Positions 7,131-15,145 of a DNA stretch of 47,110 bases are shown in pieces. The notes beneath the pieces are model-generated. The model was not told the DNA's origin. It searched no databases and saw only the letters and a list, made by a program, of their open reading frames with translations. The stretch is from Streptomyces misionensis (lineage in GTDB: Bacteria; Actinomycetota; Actinomycetes; Streptomycetales; Streptomycetaceae), in NCBI RefSeq assembly GCF_007896895.1, contig NZ_VOGW01000041.1:88598-135707 (forward strand), written 5' to 3'. Made by a program: the position numbers and the translations under genes. Each line of letters opens with the position of its first letter. Position 1 is the first letter of the stretch.

Positions 7131-10100
7131 TCAGCAGGTCCTGCGGTAGGGGACGTCGGGGATATGGGCTTTCCATTCCTGCCTGGTGAGGGAGCCGCTC
7201 CTCGCGCAGAGATTCCGGATCAACTTCGCAGGCGTCACGGCGTGAGTGAGGAATCTGCCGGCCTGGTCCACGCTGGTCAGCATCGAACCGTCGGGGGTGA
7301 AGACGACCGCGACGACCGAGCCCGAGGGGTCCGGGGTACCCGTGAACGGAGGGCCGAGCTGACTGTGGGTGCGGCTGTCCCACACGGTGATCTGTGCCTG
7401 CCCGCCCGGGTCTTGATGCACCGTGGCGAACAGGCGGCCGTCGGGCGAGACGGCAACGGTGACGCCGGACTCGGTGGACACCGCCCCGGTGCGCACGTCT
7501 TCCCCTGCGGGCAGCAGGGTTCGGGCGTCCAAGGTCCTGAGGTACGGCTGGATTTCCTGCGGATAGGAGTAGACCGTTGAGCCGTCATCGCTGATGGCGT
7601 TCATCTGCAGGTTTCCGGCGCTCTTGGTGATGATGTGTCCGGACGGGAACGCGACCCGCCCGAAGTTGGGCGCGGCAATCACGGACGTGCCGCTGGGATC
7701 GAAGAAGACGGCTGATCCGTTGCCGTCGTAACCGAGCTTCGCGTGTATGTCCCGGATCCGGTGCATGGTGGTCAGGTCCCAGAACCTGAGCGCGTTGGTC
7801 CCGTCGGGCATGACCACCTGGGCAGCGAACGACCGGTTGTCGGGTGAGAAGGCAAATTCCTGCATCGCCCCGCTGCTCTGTTTCCAGTCGAGCGGAGTGG
7901 GGAGAGTACCGAGCTTCTTCTTCTCGGCCAGGTCCCAGATCTCGACTTCGGGGATGCTGCTCTGGACTGCGAGGAGGCGTCCGTCGGGGCTGAGCGTGGG
8001 CTTGCCCGCCGTCGGGCCCGGACTGGGGACAGTGGCCCGTTTGGTGTGTGTCAGCGGGGACCAGATCTCGATGCTGCTGCTGTTGAGGAGCGCGAGGGTG
8101 CGCCGGTTGGCGCTGACCGCGCTCTCCAAGTACAACTTGCCTGTTCCCTTGGGCGCTTTGGTGACCGTGGTGATGTCGAGTGAACGGACGGCTCCGTCGG
8201 TTCCAACGCATCGTAGTTCGGAGTCGTCGGCTGTGAAGAGCAGGTCGCTGTAGCACTCGCTGTCGGTGGTCGAGTAGTGCATGAGAGGCTTCGTCTGGCC
8301 ACCGAAGGCCGTTTCCCAGATGACACCGCCTTGGGCGAGGTACCGGCCGTCCTGGCTGAAGTGGAGGGGGTACTCCGCGGGGTCGTCGCCCCCGGTGAGA
8401 TCTGCCTCCCAATAACCCTCTGCACGGTGGTATACACGGACCTTCCCGCCATTTACGCTCAGGGCGGCGAGTTTGCCGTCCGGGCTGAAGACGACCGGGC
8501 CGGGAAGTTCCTTGGCACCCAGCTTGAAGTCGGGAACGGGAATCTTCTTCATCGTCCGGGTGTCGTACCAAGTGAACGGCTGCCCTTTGCCGTTGGGATA
8601 GGGAAGGGAGAGTATGCGTTCGTCCGGTGAGAACGAGGTCTCCCAGACGGGAAAGCTGCCTCCGGTCGTGGTGATGATCTTCTTGGCCGTGCGGGTGTCC
8701 CAGATCGCCATGGTGGGCTTCGCGTCGGCGTCGGTTCCCTCGGCCCGCAGATAGGTGCCGTGAGGGCTGAGTGCCACCCTCGGCTGGTACACGCCTCTGC
8801 TGCTGGGGTAGGTGTGCGTGCCGAGGGGGCGCGCGTCGGTGGCATCGAGCAGGCGGGTCTTGCCGTCCTCGGTGCTTACGGCGGCCACCCTGCCGTCGGC
8901 GGACAGCGTGACGTGGCGCACTTTGGATCGGGCGTTGTAGCGGCCGGTCTGTCGGCGGGTGTCGACGTTCCAGATCCCGACGTGGGTGCCGCCGGCGGCG
9001 ATGAGAGTGTGCCCGGCCTCGTCGAGGGCGGAAGTCGACACGACATAGCCGGGAAGCTTGAGGACCCCGTCCTCCTGCTGATTACTCAGGGTGAACAGTG
9101 CGGACCGCGACTCGGGGGTGTCGCCGAGGCGGGCGGAGGCCACCGCCAGTCGGCGGGCGAGCTGGGGGTCAGTGCGGCGGAGCGACTCCGCGGTGCCGGC
9201 CACCTGGGCGGAGGCCGCGCGGTCGCGCTGATCGACGACGATCTGTCGCTGTTGGAAGGCGACACCGGCAGCGATCAGGGCGAGGGACAGTGCCGTGGCG
9301 AGGAAGACGTTGATGCGTTTGGTGCGGCGCAACTGTGAACGGTGATACTGCCGGCTGGTTTCCAGCAGCACGTTGATGTCCTCCGGGAGCGGGCGCTGAC
9401 CCGCCCATTCCTCTCCCTCAGCGAGGAGCGAGCCGCTCAGCAGGTCTCCGGGAAGCCCGCTCTGTGCGTGGCTGGCCTGCTGGTCGGTGGCGCGCTGCAG
9501 CCAGACGTGGAACTGCCGGTCCTCGGCGACCCAGTCACGCAGGTCGGCCCAGCCGCGAACCAGCGCGTCGTGAACAAGTTCCGCCGCCGGCTCCCCAGGG
9601 GGCTCGCCGACGGGTGTGGTGGCGCCTCCGGTGGTGATGATCCGGTAGCGGGTGAGCGCCTCGATGGCGCCGTCGAAGGCTCCCTCGGTGTCGGAGCCGG
9701 GGCTTCCCGGGCCCGAGGCCAGGGCGCGCAAGCGCGTGAAGGGAACTCGCCGGCGGGTGGCAGGGATGCCGCCGGCCTCGTCGGCGGGCCGCACCAGCGC
9801 GGTGAGGATCCGGCGGGCGGTGGGCTGTTGGTCCGCAGGCAGTTGGCCGAAGGCATGGTTGCACAGGTGTGAAAGGCTGCCCGTGACCTTGCCCATCTGC
9901 TCGTAGGCCTCGTGGGTGAGGAGGCCGTCGTTGTCCCGGCGCAACCACAGTTGACGCATGGTCAGTTGCAGGGGCGGGAGCAGCGTGACCGGTGCCTGCC
10001 GTGCCACCGGGTCGATTTCCAGGATGTCGTCGACGATCCGGTCCGCGAGATCGGGCGCGAGAGGCAGACCGACGGCGGCGGCAGGCTGCGTGATGATCTC

Positions 10101-11360
10101 TTGCAGGTCGCGGCGGCTCAGTGTCTCGGGAACATTGCACAGTCCGGGCAGGGCAACGTCCATCAGGCCGGGGGCGAGGGCGCTGAGAGGAGCGTAGAAG
10201 TCATTGCGCATGACCAGGAGCACGGTCACGGCGGTATGCGACCTGCTCAGCTCCACGAGCTGGTCGATGGCTCGCAGACGCCGGTCCTCGGCGTGTGTCT
10301 GCGAAGAGCCAGCCGGTTGGGTGAGGAGTTCCTCGAACTGGTCGATGACCAGGAGCAGATGGTCGTGGTCCGGCTCGCCGTCGAGGCGGGCCCGTGCCGC
10401 GCTCGTCAGGCCATCGGTCACCGTGCCGGGCAGTCCGGAGTTCTCCAGCTCGGTGAGGAGGTCCTGGCCGGGGCGGGCACGCAGGGCCAGCCAGCGGTCA
10501 CTGCCTGGAATGCCGCCCTTTGCCAGGGCGGGCAGCACGCCCGCGTTGACGAGTGAGGACTTTCCCGCCCCTGAGGGGCCGAGCAGCATCAGCAGCCGCC
10601 GGTTTCCCCTCAGTGCCGCAAGTACGCGCTCCACTGCGGCCTCGCGGCCGTGGAACCAATCGGCCTGCTTGTCGCTGAACGGCTCCAGTCCCGGATACGG
10701 ACATGCCGTGTCCTCGGTCAACTCGGGCCGGATGTGCCGCAGCACCTCGGCCGGGGTGGCGTAGGCGGTGCCGAGCCCTTTCAGATACCGGTCAGGGGAG
10801 GCGATGGAGGTGACCATGCCGATCGTCAGCCCGGTCGACTCGTCCACGACCGGTCCACCGCTGAATCCGGTGGTGAGGTCGTTGGCCTTCGTCAGCTGGA
10901 GCAGCCGTCCCGTGGCACCGCCCCCGGGCAGCAGGCCGCCTGCCTCTCCGTACCCGAAGCGGCCGCCCGGCGGCGCCTGGGAGGGAAATCCGTATGAGAA
11001 CACCCGGTGTCCGCGGGAGCCCGCGCTCGCACCCACGGGCATGCCCTGGGCCCCGGGCGGCAATGACCGCAGGCGGAGGACGGCGACGTCCTGGGTCTCC
11101 GGCGACCGCCATTGCTCGGCAACCACCGCTGCCATGACCCGCGGTGTGTCCGGCAGGCGGGGAAAGAGAACCTCCACCTGCCCTCCGGGGTGCTGCCCCG
11201 CGGCATCGACGACATGCGCGCAGGTGAAGCCGGTCCCGCCCTCGGTCAGGAAGCCCGCCCCGGCGATGCCGCCGTCCGGCGCGAGAACTTGGAAGACACC
11301 GCTGAGGACGGCTGGTTCACCTGACCCGGCAAGGCTGTTCACGTCCCCCCGGGAGGTCAT
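7131..11360 (-). CDS. Trypsin-like protease / nSTAND NTPase / WD40 repeat giant protein
   Basis: A 1409-aa multidomain protein of the STAND class. Residues 15-210 are a trypsin-like serine protease with an intact triad: His49 in CAHVVD, Asp91 in TQDVAVLRL, Ser167 in GFSGGPVVD. A link region (PYPGLEPFSD, WFHGRE) opens the NTPase: Walker A GPSGAGKS at 261-268, Walker B LLLVID ending at Asp340, followed by QFEELLT. A hydrophobic segment at about 683-703 (FLATALSLALIAAGVAF) could anchor it in the membrane; after it comes the QRQIVVDQRDRAASAQ linker. WD40-type beta-propeller repeats (SPDGRLLAV, SPDERILSL, FSPDNRSFA and others) fill about 760-1400. ATP-driven assembly triggered by a ligand, with protease release, is the usual inference for this architecture. 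The ATG at 11360 has no clear Shine-Dalgarno. The CU044_2847-type gene lies 43 nt upstream. Confidence 0.9.
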   Translation of the reverse strand: MTSRGDVNSLAGSGEPAVLSGVFQVLAPDGGIAGAGFLTEGGTGFTCAHVVDAAGQHPGGQVEVLFPRLPDTPRVMAAVVAEQWRSPETQDVAVLRLRSLPPGAQGMPVGASAGSRGHRVFSYGFPSQAPPGGRFGYGEAGGLLPGGGATGRLLQLTKANDLTTGFSGGPVVDESTGLTIGMVTSIASPDRYLKGLGTAYATPAEVLRHIRPELTEDTACPYPGLEPFSDKQADWFHGREAAVERVLAALRGNRRLLMLLGPSGAGKSSLVNAGVLPALAKGGIPGSDRWLALRARPGQDLLTELENSGLPGTVTDGLTSAARARLDGEPDHDHLLLVIDQFEELLTQPAGSSQTHAEDRRLRAIDQLVELSRSHTAVTVLLVMRNDFYAPLSALAPGLMDVALPGLCNVPETLSRRDLQEIITQPAAAVGLPLAPDLADRIVDDILEIDPVARQAPVTLLPPLQLTMRQLWLRRDNDGLLTHEAYEQMGKVTGSLSHLCNHAFGQLPADQQPTARRILTALVRPADEAGGIPATRRRVPFTRLRALASGPGSPGSDTEGAFDGAIEALTRYRIITTGGATTPVGEPPGEPAAELVHDALVRGWADLRDWVAEDRQFHVWLQRATDQQASHAQSGLPGDLLSGSLLAEGEEWAGQRPLPEDINVLLETSRQYHRSQLRRTKRINVFLATALSLALIAAGVAFQQRQIVVDQRDRAASAQVAGTAESLRRTDPQLARRLAVASARLGDTPESRSALFTLSNQQEDGVLKLPGYVVSTSALDEAGHTLIAAGGTHVGIWNVDTRRQTGRYNARSKVRHVTLSADGRVAAVSTEDGKTRLLDATDARPLGTHTYPSSRGVYQPRVALSPHGTYLRAEGTDADAKPTMAIWDTRTAKKIITTTGGSFPVWETSFSPDERILSLPYPNGKGQPFTWYDTRTMKKIPVPDFKLGAKELPGPVVFSPDGKLAALSVNGGKVRVYHRAEGYWEADLTGGDDPAEYPLHFSQDGRYLAQGGVIWETAFGGQTKPLMHYSTTDSECYSDLLFTADDSELRCVGTDGAVRSLDITTVTKAPKGTGKLYLESAVSANRRTLALLNSSSIEIWSPLTHTKRATVPSPGPTAGKPTLSPDGRLLAVQSSIPEVEIWDLAEKKKLGTLPTPLDWKQSSGAMQEFAFSPDNRSFAAQVVMPDGTNALRFWDLTTMHRIRDIHAKLGYDGNGSAVFFDPSGTSVIAAPNFGRVAFPSGHIITKSAGNLQMNAISDDGSTVYSYPQEIQPYLRTLDARTLLPAGEDVRTGAVSTESGVTVAVSPDGRLFATVHQDPGGQAQITVWDSRTHSQLGPPFTGTPDPSGSVVAVVFTPDGSMLTSVDQAGRFLTHAVTPAKLIRNLCARSGSLTRQEWKAHIPDVPYRRTC

Positions 11361-11403
11361 CGGGCGGCCGCTTCTGCCCGGCGCCGCATCGCCCCTCGCT
11401 TCT

Positions 11404-11745
11404 TCACGGTGCGTCCTGCCCGGAGTCACCACGCTCCCACACCATGCGGACCTTGAGATGGAGGGCCGCTTCCCCGGCCGTGATGACCGCACCGGCCTTC
11501 GCCGACAGGTTCACCCCGAACTCCACCTCCACCTCCCGGGGCCCCGCCTGCCCGAGTTGGTCCAGCACCGCCCGTGCCGTCTCGCGTACGGGGACCAGCG
11601 ACTCGTGCAGCGTCCGGGGCAGTTCGCGCACCGCGTCGCCGACCCGCCCCGCTTTGACCGGCCCGTCGAACTCTGGCGCGCCTTCCACTTCTTCCAGAAG
11701 AATCGACCCGCCGCCTTCCAGCGGCATCCGTGCAAGAGCGGGCAC
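11404..11745 (-). CDS. CU044_2847-type trypsin-co-occurring protein (Trypco1-like)
   Basis: A 113-aa protein placed directly before the protease-STAND gene. The GTG at 11745 is chosen because a perfect AAGGAGGT lies 6 nt upstream; an ATG at 11727 is weaker. The protein starts with a beta strand segment (GGSILLEEVEGAPEF), has a central helix (ESLVPVRETARAVLDQL), and ends with PREVEVEFGVNLSAKAGAVI and a last strand LHLKVRMVW. The 'EVEVEFGV.LSA.AGAVI' block is the hallmark of the CU044_2847 family, which comparative genomics links to trypsin-like proteases in actinobacterial conflict systems. It probably regulates or recognises the partner; the molecular role is unproven. The 43-nt gap suggests an operon. 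Confidence 0.82.
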   Translation of the reverse strand: MPALARMPLEGGGSILLEEVEGAPEFDGPVKAGRVGDAVRELPRTLHESLVPVRETARAVLDQLGQAGPREVEVEFGVNLSAKAGAVITAGEAALHLKVRMVWERGDSGQDAP

Positions 11746-12104
11746 TGTCCTACCTCCTTGGGACCTCCACCTCGGATCTGATCCATTGAACCGGGAAACG
11801 TCTCCCGTCGGCCGCTGGTCTCTCCGCTTCCGCAGAGACCGCCACATATGGATCAGGCGATTCCGTGAGCCGGTTCGTGGGTCAGGAAGACGACCGCGGC
11901 CCGAAAGCAACGAGCGCATCGGCAAGCATCGCCCGCCACCAGCAGTCGCGGCCGCTGAGCCGGGATCTTCTCCGACCCGACCATTCGGTCCCGTTCGGCC
12001 CCGTTCGGCATCGGCCACGGCTGTGGTGCGTCCTGGCATCTGGTCCGGCGACAGTGATGTGACATACCCTCACAGTGGCGGCCTGCGCATCGGAGGTGCA
12101 CCTG
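11746..12104. other. Divergent intergenic region between the conflict operon and the His-rich protein gene
   Basis: About 360 nt serve two divergent genes. It contains short direct repeats around 11985-12012 (GTTCGGCCCC then GTTCGGC). I cannot identify convincing -35/-10 pairs. No coding frame with a ribosome binding site is seen. Confidence 0.4.
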
Positions 12105-12536
12105 GTGGAAGGCCTGTTCGCCCTCATCTTCTGGGTAGCCGTGTGTGGCTTGGCCTGGCAGGGGATCAAGGCATGGCTGCAGGACAAGCCTGCTGCGAAG
12201 CCTCCCGCCCCGGTCGCCCGGCAGAAGCCGTCCTCACCCCCCGCTCCGCGCCCGCCCAGCACGGCGCCGAAGCCGAAGGGGAAGTCAAACGAAAACGGTG
12301 CGGCAACGGCGGCGTCCACGGTATCCAGCGCCGCCCACCAGATCCCCGACCAGGACGTCGGCGGGGCGTCGCAGCCGACCCACCATCACACTCACCACTC
12401 CGGTGGTGGCCACAGCGCCGGGCACCACCCCGCATACCACGACGGGGGCGGACACCACAGCACGCACCACGACGGGGGCGGCAGCCACCACAGCGGCGGC
12501 CACGACGGCGGCCACTTCGACGGCGGCGCGTTCTGA
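12105..12536 (+). CDS. Small membrane-anchored protein with Gly/His-rich tail
   Basis: A 143-aa protein. The GTG at 12105 is chosen because GGAGGT lies 7 nt upstream; a start at 12075 lacks support. Residues 2-19 form one membrane segment (LFALIFWVAVCGLAW). This is followed by a Pro/Lys/Ala-rich linker (KPPAPVARQKPSSPPAPR) and a tail of about 50 residues dominated by His and Gly (HHHTHHSGGGHSAGHH, HHSTHHDGGGSHHSG). The tail could bind Ni, Zn or other metals, or phase-separate; neither is shown. No catalytic domain is visible. It is divergent from the CU044_2847/STAND pair, and a link to that system is possible but only positional. It converges on the MFS gene across a strong hairpin. Confidence 0.75.
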   Translation: MEGLFALIFWVAVCGLAWQGIKAWLQDKPAAKPPAPVARQKPSSPPAPRPPSTAPKPKGKSNENGAATAASTVSSAAHQIPDQDVGGASQPTHHHTHHSGGGHSAGHHPAYHDGGGHHSTHHDGGGSHHSGGHDGGHFDGGAF

Positions 12537-12553
12537 CACCTGCCGGGGCCTTC

Positions 12554-12577
12554 GGACTGCGGCGTTCGCCGCAGTCC
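12554..12577. terminator. Bidirectional terminator hairpin
   Basis: GGACTGCGGC-GTTC-GCCGCAGTCC is a perfect 10-bp stem with a tetraloop. It sits between the converging His-rich protein and MFS exporter genes. There is no T-run on either strand, as is common in streptomycetes. Confidence 0.7.
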
Positions 12578-12617
12578 TGAACGAGCCTTGACACTACGCA
12601 CTCAAGGCGTGCGCGCA

Positions 12618-13937
12618 CTACGCATGCGGCCGCCCCCTGGGCAGAGGCGCCGGCGGGCCGCCTTCAAAAGCCACGACTGCGGTCTCGGCGCCTGCCCGCG
12701 GCGCTTCCACCCGCACGCGCCGCCGGTTCCGGTTCGCGAACAGGACGGAGAGCGCCGGCGCGGTGACGAGCGAGACGACGCCGCCCAGGACCAGGGTGAA
12801 GCGGGCTCCGAGAGCGTCGGACACCAGGCCGACCAGCGGTGCGCCGACGGGGGTGCCACCGAGGAGGACGAGAAAGTACACGGAAAGGACGCGGCCCCGC
12901 AGCGGTGGGTCGGCATGGAGCTGCACCAGGGCGTTGGCGGTGGTGGTCACGGTCACCGCGGCACATCCGGTGACGAACAGCAGGACCAGGAACGAGCCGT
13001 AGCCCGGCATGAGGCCCTGCGCGGCTTCCAGGGCGCCGAAGCCCATCGTCGCGGAGGTCAGCCGGCGGGCGGTGGGGGGCTTCCCCTGATGGGCCCAGTG
13101 GATCGCGCCGAGCAGGCTGCCCAGAGCGTAGGCGGCGGAGAGGCAGCCGAAGGCGGCGGCGCCCGAGTGGAACACCGTGACGGCGACGAGCGAGACGGTG
13201 ACCTGGAAGTTGAGGCCGAAGGTGCCGACGAAGGCGATGAGGCTGATCGGCAGGAGCAGTTCCGGGGTGGTGGCGATGTGGCGCAGTGCCTCGCGCGCTC
13301 GGGTGGGGCCCGGTCGCGCGCGGGCAGGGGCGTCCGGTGTGCCGGTGCGGATGGTGATCAGGCCGTAGAGGACGGCCAGGTACGAGGCCGTGTTCAGGAG
13401 GAACACCGGGCCGGTGCCGAAGGCGGCGACGGTCAGGCCGGCGAGGGCCGGGCCGATGGCGCGGGCCACGTTGAACTGGGCGGCGTTCAGGCCGACCGCG
13501 CCGGCCGTCTGCTCGTGGGAGACGAGTTCGCAGATGTAGGCGTTGCGGGCGGGACTGTCCACGGCGGTGGCGGTGCCGAGGACGAGGGCCAGCGCGTAGA
13601 GGGAGGGCAGGTTCACCGCTCCGGTCACCGTGAGCAGTCCCAGCAGGAGGGACTGGGCGGCCATCGCCGTCTGGGTCAGGAGCAGCGTCCGCCGCTTCGG
13701 GTACCGGTCGGCCAGCACGCCTCCGGTCAGGCCGAGCAGGGTCTGCGGCAGGAACTGCAGCGCGGTCACGATGCCGACCGCGCTGCCGCTGTTGCCGGTG
13801 GTGTGGAGGACGAGCAGGTCCTGGGCCGCGCGCTGCATCCACGTGCCGATGTTGGAGACCAGCTGTCCGAGCAGGTAGCGCCGGAAGTCGGGGACGGCGA
13901 GCGCGTGTGTCGGCGACGGGCGGAAGAGGGCGCTCAT
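12618..13937 (-). CDS. MFS transporter, probable siderophore exporter
   Basis: A 439-aa integral membrane protein of the major facilitator superfamily, of the group that includes enterobactin-exporter-like (EntS/MFS_3) proteins. It has many hydrophobic segments and the conserved loop between helices 2 and 3, GGVLADRYPKRRTLLLTQ, which carries the MFS motif A pattern. The start ATG at 13937 overlaps the stop of the decarboxylase gene (ATGA), showing tight coupling. It is the last gene of a four-gene operon with two NIS synthetases and a PLP decarboxylase, the same gene content as staphyloferrin- and vibrioferrin-type loci, where the MFS protein secretes the finished siderophore. Export of the product is inferred from that context. 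The C-terminus is a short Arg/Pro-rich cytoplasmic tail. Confidence 0.88.
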   Translation of the reverse strand: MSALFRPSPTHALAVPDFRRYLLGQLVSNIGTWMQRAAQDLLVLHTTGNSGSAVGIVTALQFLPQTLLGLTGGVLADRYPKRRTLLLTQTAMAAQSLLLGLLTVTGAVNLPSLYALALVLGTATAVDSPARNAYICELVSHEQTAGAVGLNAAQFNVARAIGPALAGLTVAAFGTGPVFLLNTASYLAVLYGLITIRTGTPDAPARARPGPTRAREALRHIATTPELLLPISLIAFVGTFGLNFQVTVSLVAVTVFHSGAAAFGCLSAAYALGSLLGAIHWAHQGKPPTARRLTSATMGFGALEAAQGLMPGYGSFLVLLFVTGCAAVTVTTTANALVQLHADPPLRGRVLSVYFLVLLGGTPVGAPLVGLVSDALGARFTLVLGGVVSLVTAPALSVLFANRNRRRVRVEAPRAGAETAVVAFEGGPPAPLPRGRPHA

Positions 13938-15145
13938 GACATCTGACGGACATACGTGTCGCCTGCGACGGGTTCGCCGGCATCGTCGTCGAAGTGATGG
14001 AAGGTCGGGTGGGGGTGCATGAGGAACGTGTGGTGGGAGATGTTCCACGCGTAGGCGCCGGCCATGGCGAAGGCGACGCGGTCGCCGACGCGCAGCCGTT
14101 CGATCATGATCCGGCTCGCCAGGACGTCCTTCGGCGTGCACAGCTGCCCGACCAGCGTCACCGGCTCGTCCCGGACCTCCGGACGTTTCCAGGGCCGCGG
14201 CCAGGTCTCGTCGGGGATCACCTCGAAGGGCTGGTCGTGCTGTTTCGCGGCCGGGGTGCGCAGGTGGTGGGTGCCTCCGCGCAGTACGGCGAACGCGTGC
14301 CCCCGGCTGGACTTGAGGTCCAGGACCTGGGTGACGTACCAGCCGCAGTACGCCGTGACCGAGCGGCCGGGCTCGATCCGCAGGGTGAGGTGGGGGTGGC
14401 GGGCGAGGATCCGGCGCAGTCCGGCGCCGAGGGCGGGCCAGTCGAACACTCTGGGCGGATGCGTGTAGTCGACGCCCATGCCGCCGCCCACGTTGACTTC
14501 GCGCAGGTCCACTCCGCGATCGCGGGCCCAGCTCCCGGCCCAGGCGAGGACCTTGTCGACGAGCAGGAGATGGGGCTGGGCCTGGAGTCCGCTGGCCAGG
14601 TGGAAGTGGAGGCCGCGCAGCCGGATGCCCGGGACCGGCTCCATCACCTCCAGGCAGCGGTCCAGTTGTGCGGGATCCATGCCGAACGGCCCGCCGCCCA
14701 TGGCCAGGGCGACCCGGCCCACGTCGACGGGCAGGTTGACGCGCAGCAGGACGTCCACGGTCCGGTCGCCCAGCAGGGCGGCGAGCAGGCGGAGTTCGTG
14801 TTCGCTCTCGACGTGCAGGCGCTCGGCTCCCGCGTCCAGCGCGCGGCTGAGCTCCTGCGGTGTCTTGCCGGGACCGCCGAAGGCGACCGGTGCGCCCGGG
14901 ACGGTGGCGCGGACGTGGTCCAGTTCGCCGCCGGAGGCCACCTCGAAGCCGTGGACGTGTCCGGCGAGGGTGCGCAGGACCAGGGGGTCGGAGTTGGCCT
15001 TGGCCGCGTACAGCAGTTCGACGCGGTCCGGCAGTGCGGCCCGGATCGTGCGGACGTGTCCGCGCAGGCCCGGCAGGTCGTAGACGTAGGCGGGCAGCTC
15101 GTCGTCGGGCAGTTCGGCGACCAGGTCGTACATCTCGGGCCTCAC
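13934..15145 (-). CDS. PLP-dependent decarboxylase, diaminopimelate decarboxylase fold, siderophore pathway
   Basis: A 403-aa fold-type III PLP enzyme. The GTG start at 15145 forms a GTGA overlap with the stop of the preceding synthetase gene and has GAGGTGG upstream; an internal ATG at 15133 is an alternative. The PLP-binding lysine is Lys49 in LLYAAKAN. Other family signatures follow: GLHFHLASGL, the glycine loop NVGGGMGVDY, IEPGRS, and near the C-terminus QLCTPKDVLAS with the conserved cysteine, then a YAWNISHH block where the canonical tyrosine region lies. This full two-domain arrangement is that of decarboxylases (SbnH, PvsE, LysA), not of the shorter racemases. It probably decarboxylates an amino acid or an acyl-amino acid intermediate (2,3-diaminopropionate-, ornithine-, lysine- or glutamate-like) for siderophore assembly. 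The substrate is not determined. Confidence 0.88.
   Translation of the reverse strand: MRPEMYDLVAELPDDELPAYVYDLPGLRGHVRTIRAALPDRVELLYAAKANSDPLVLRTLAGHVHGFEVASGGELDHVRATVPGAPVAFGGPGKTPQELSRALDAGAERLHVESEHELRLLAALLGDRTVDVLLRVNLPVDVGRVALAMGGGPFGMDPAQLDRCLEVMEPVPGIRLRGLHFHLASGLQAQPHLLLVDKVLAWAGSWARDRGVDLREVNVGGGMGVDYTHPPRVFDWPALGAGLRRILARHPHLTLRIEPGRSVTAYCGWYVTQVLDLKSSRGHAFAVLRGGTHHLRTPAAKQHDQPFEVIPDETWPRPWKRPEVRDEPVTLVGQLCTPKDVLASRIMIERLRVGDRVAFAMAGAYAWNISHHTFLMHPHPTFHHFDDDAGEPVAGDTYVRQMS

Noticed and set aside
12285..12539. Minus-strand Val/Ala frame opposite the His-rich tail
   Set aside because: Exact antisense of the His/Gly codons; no independent support.
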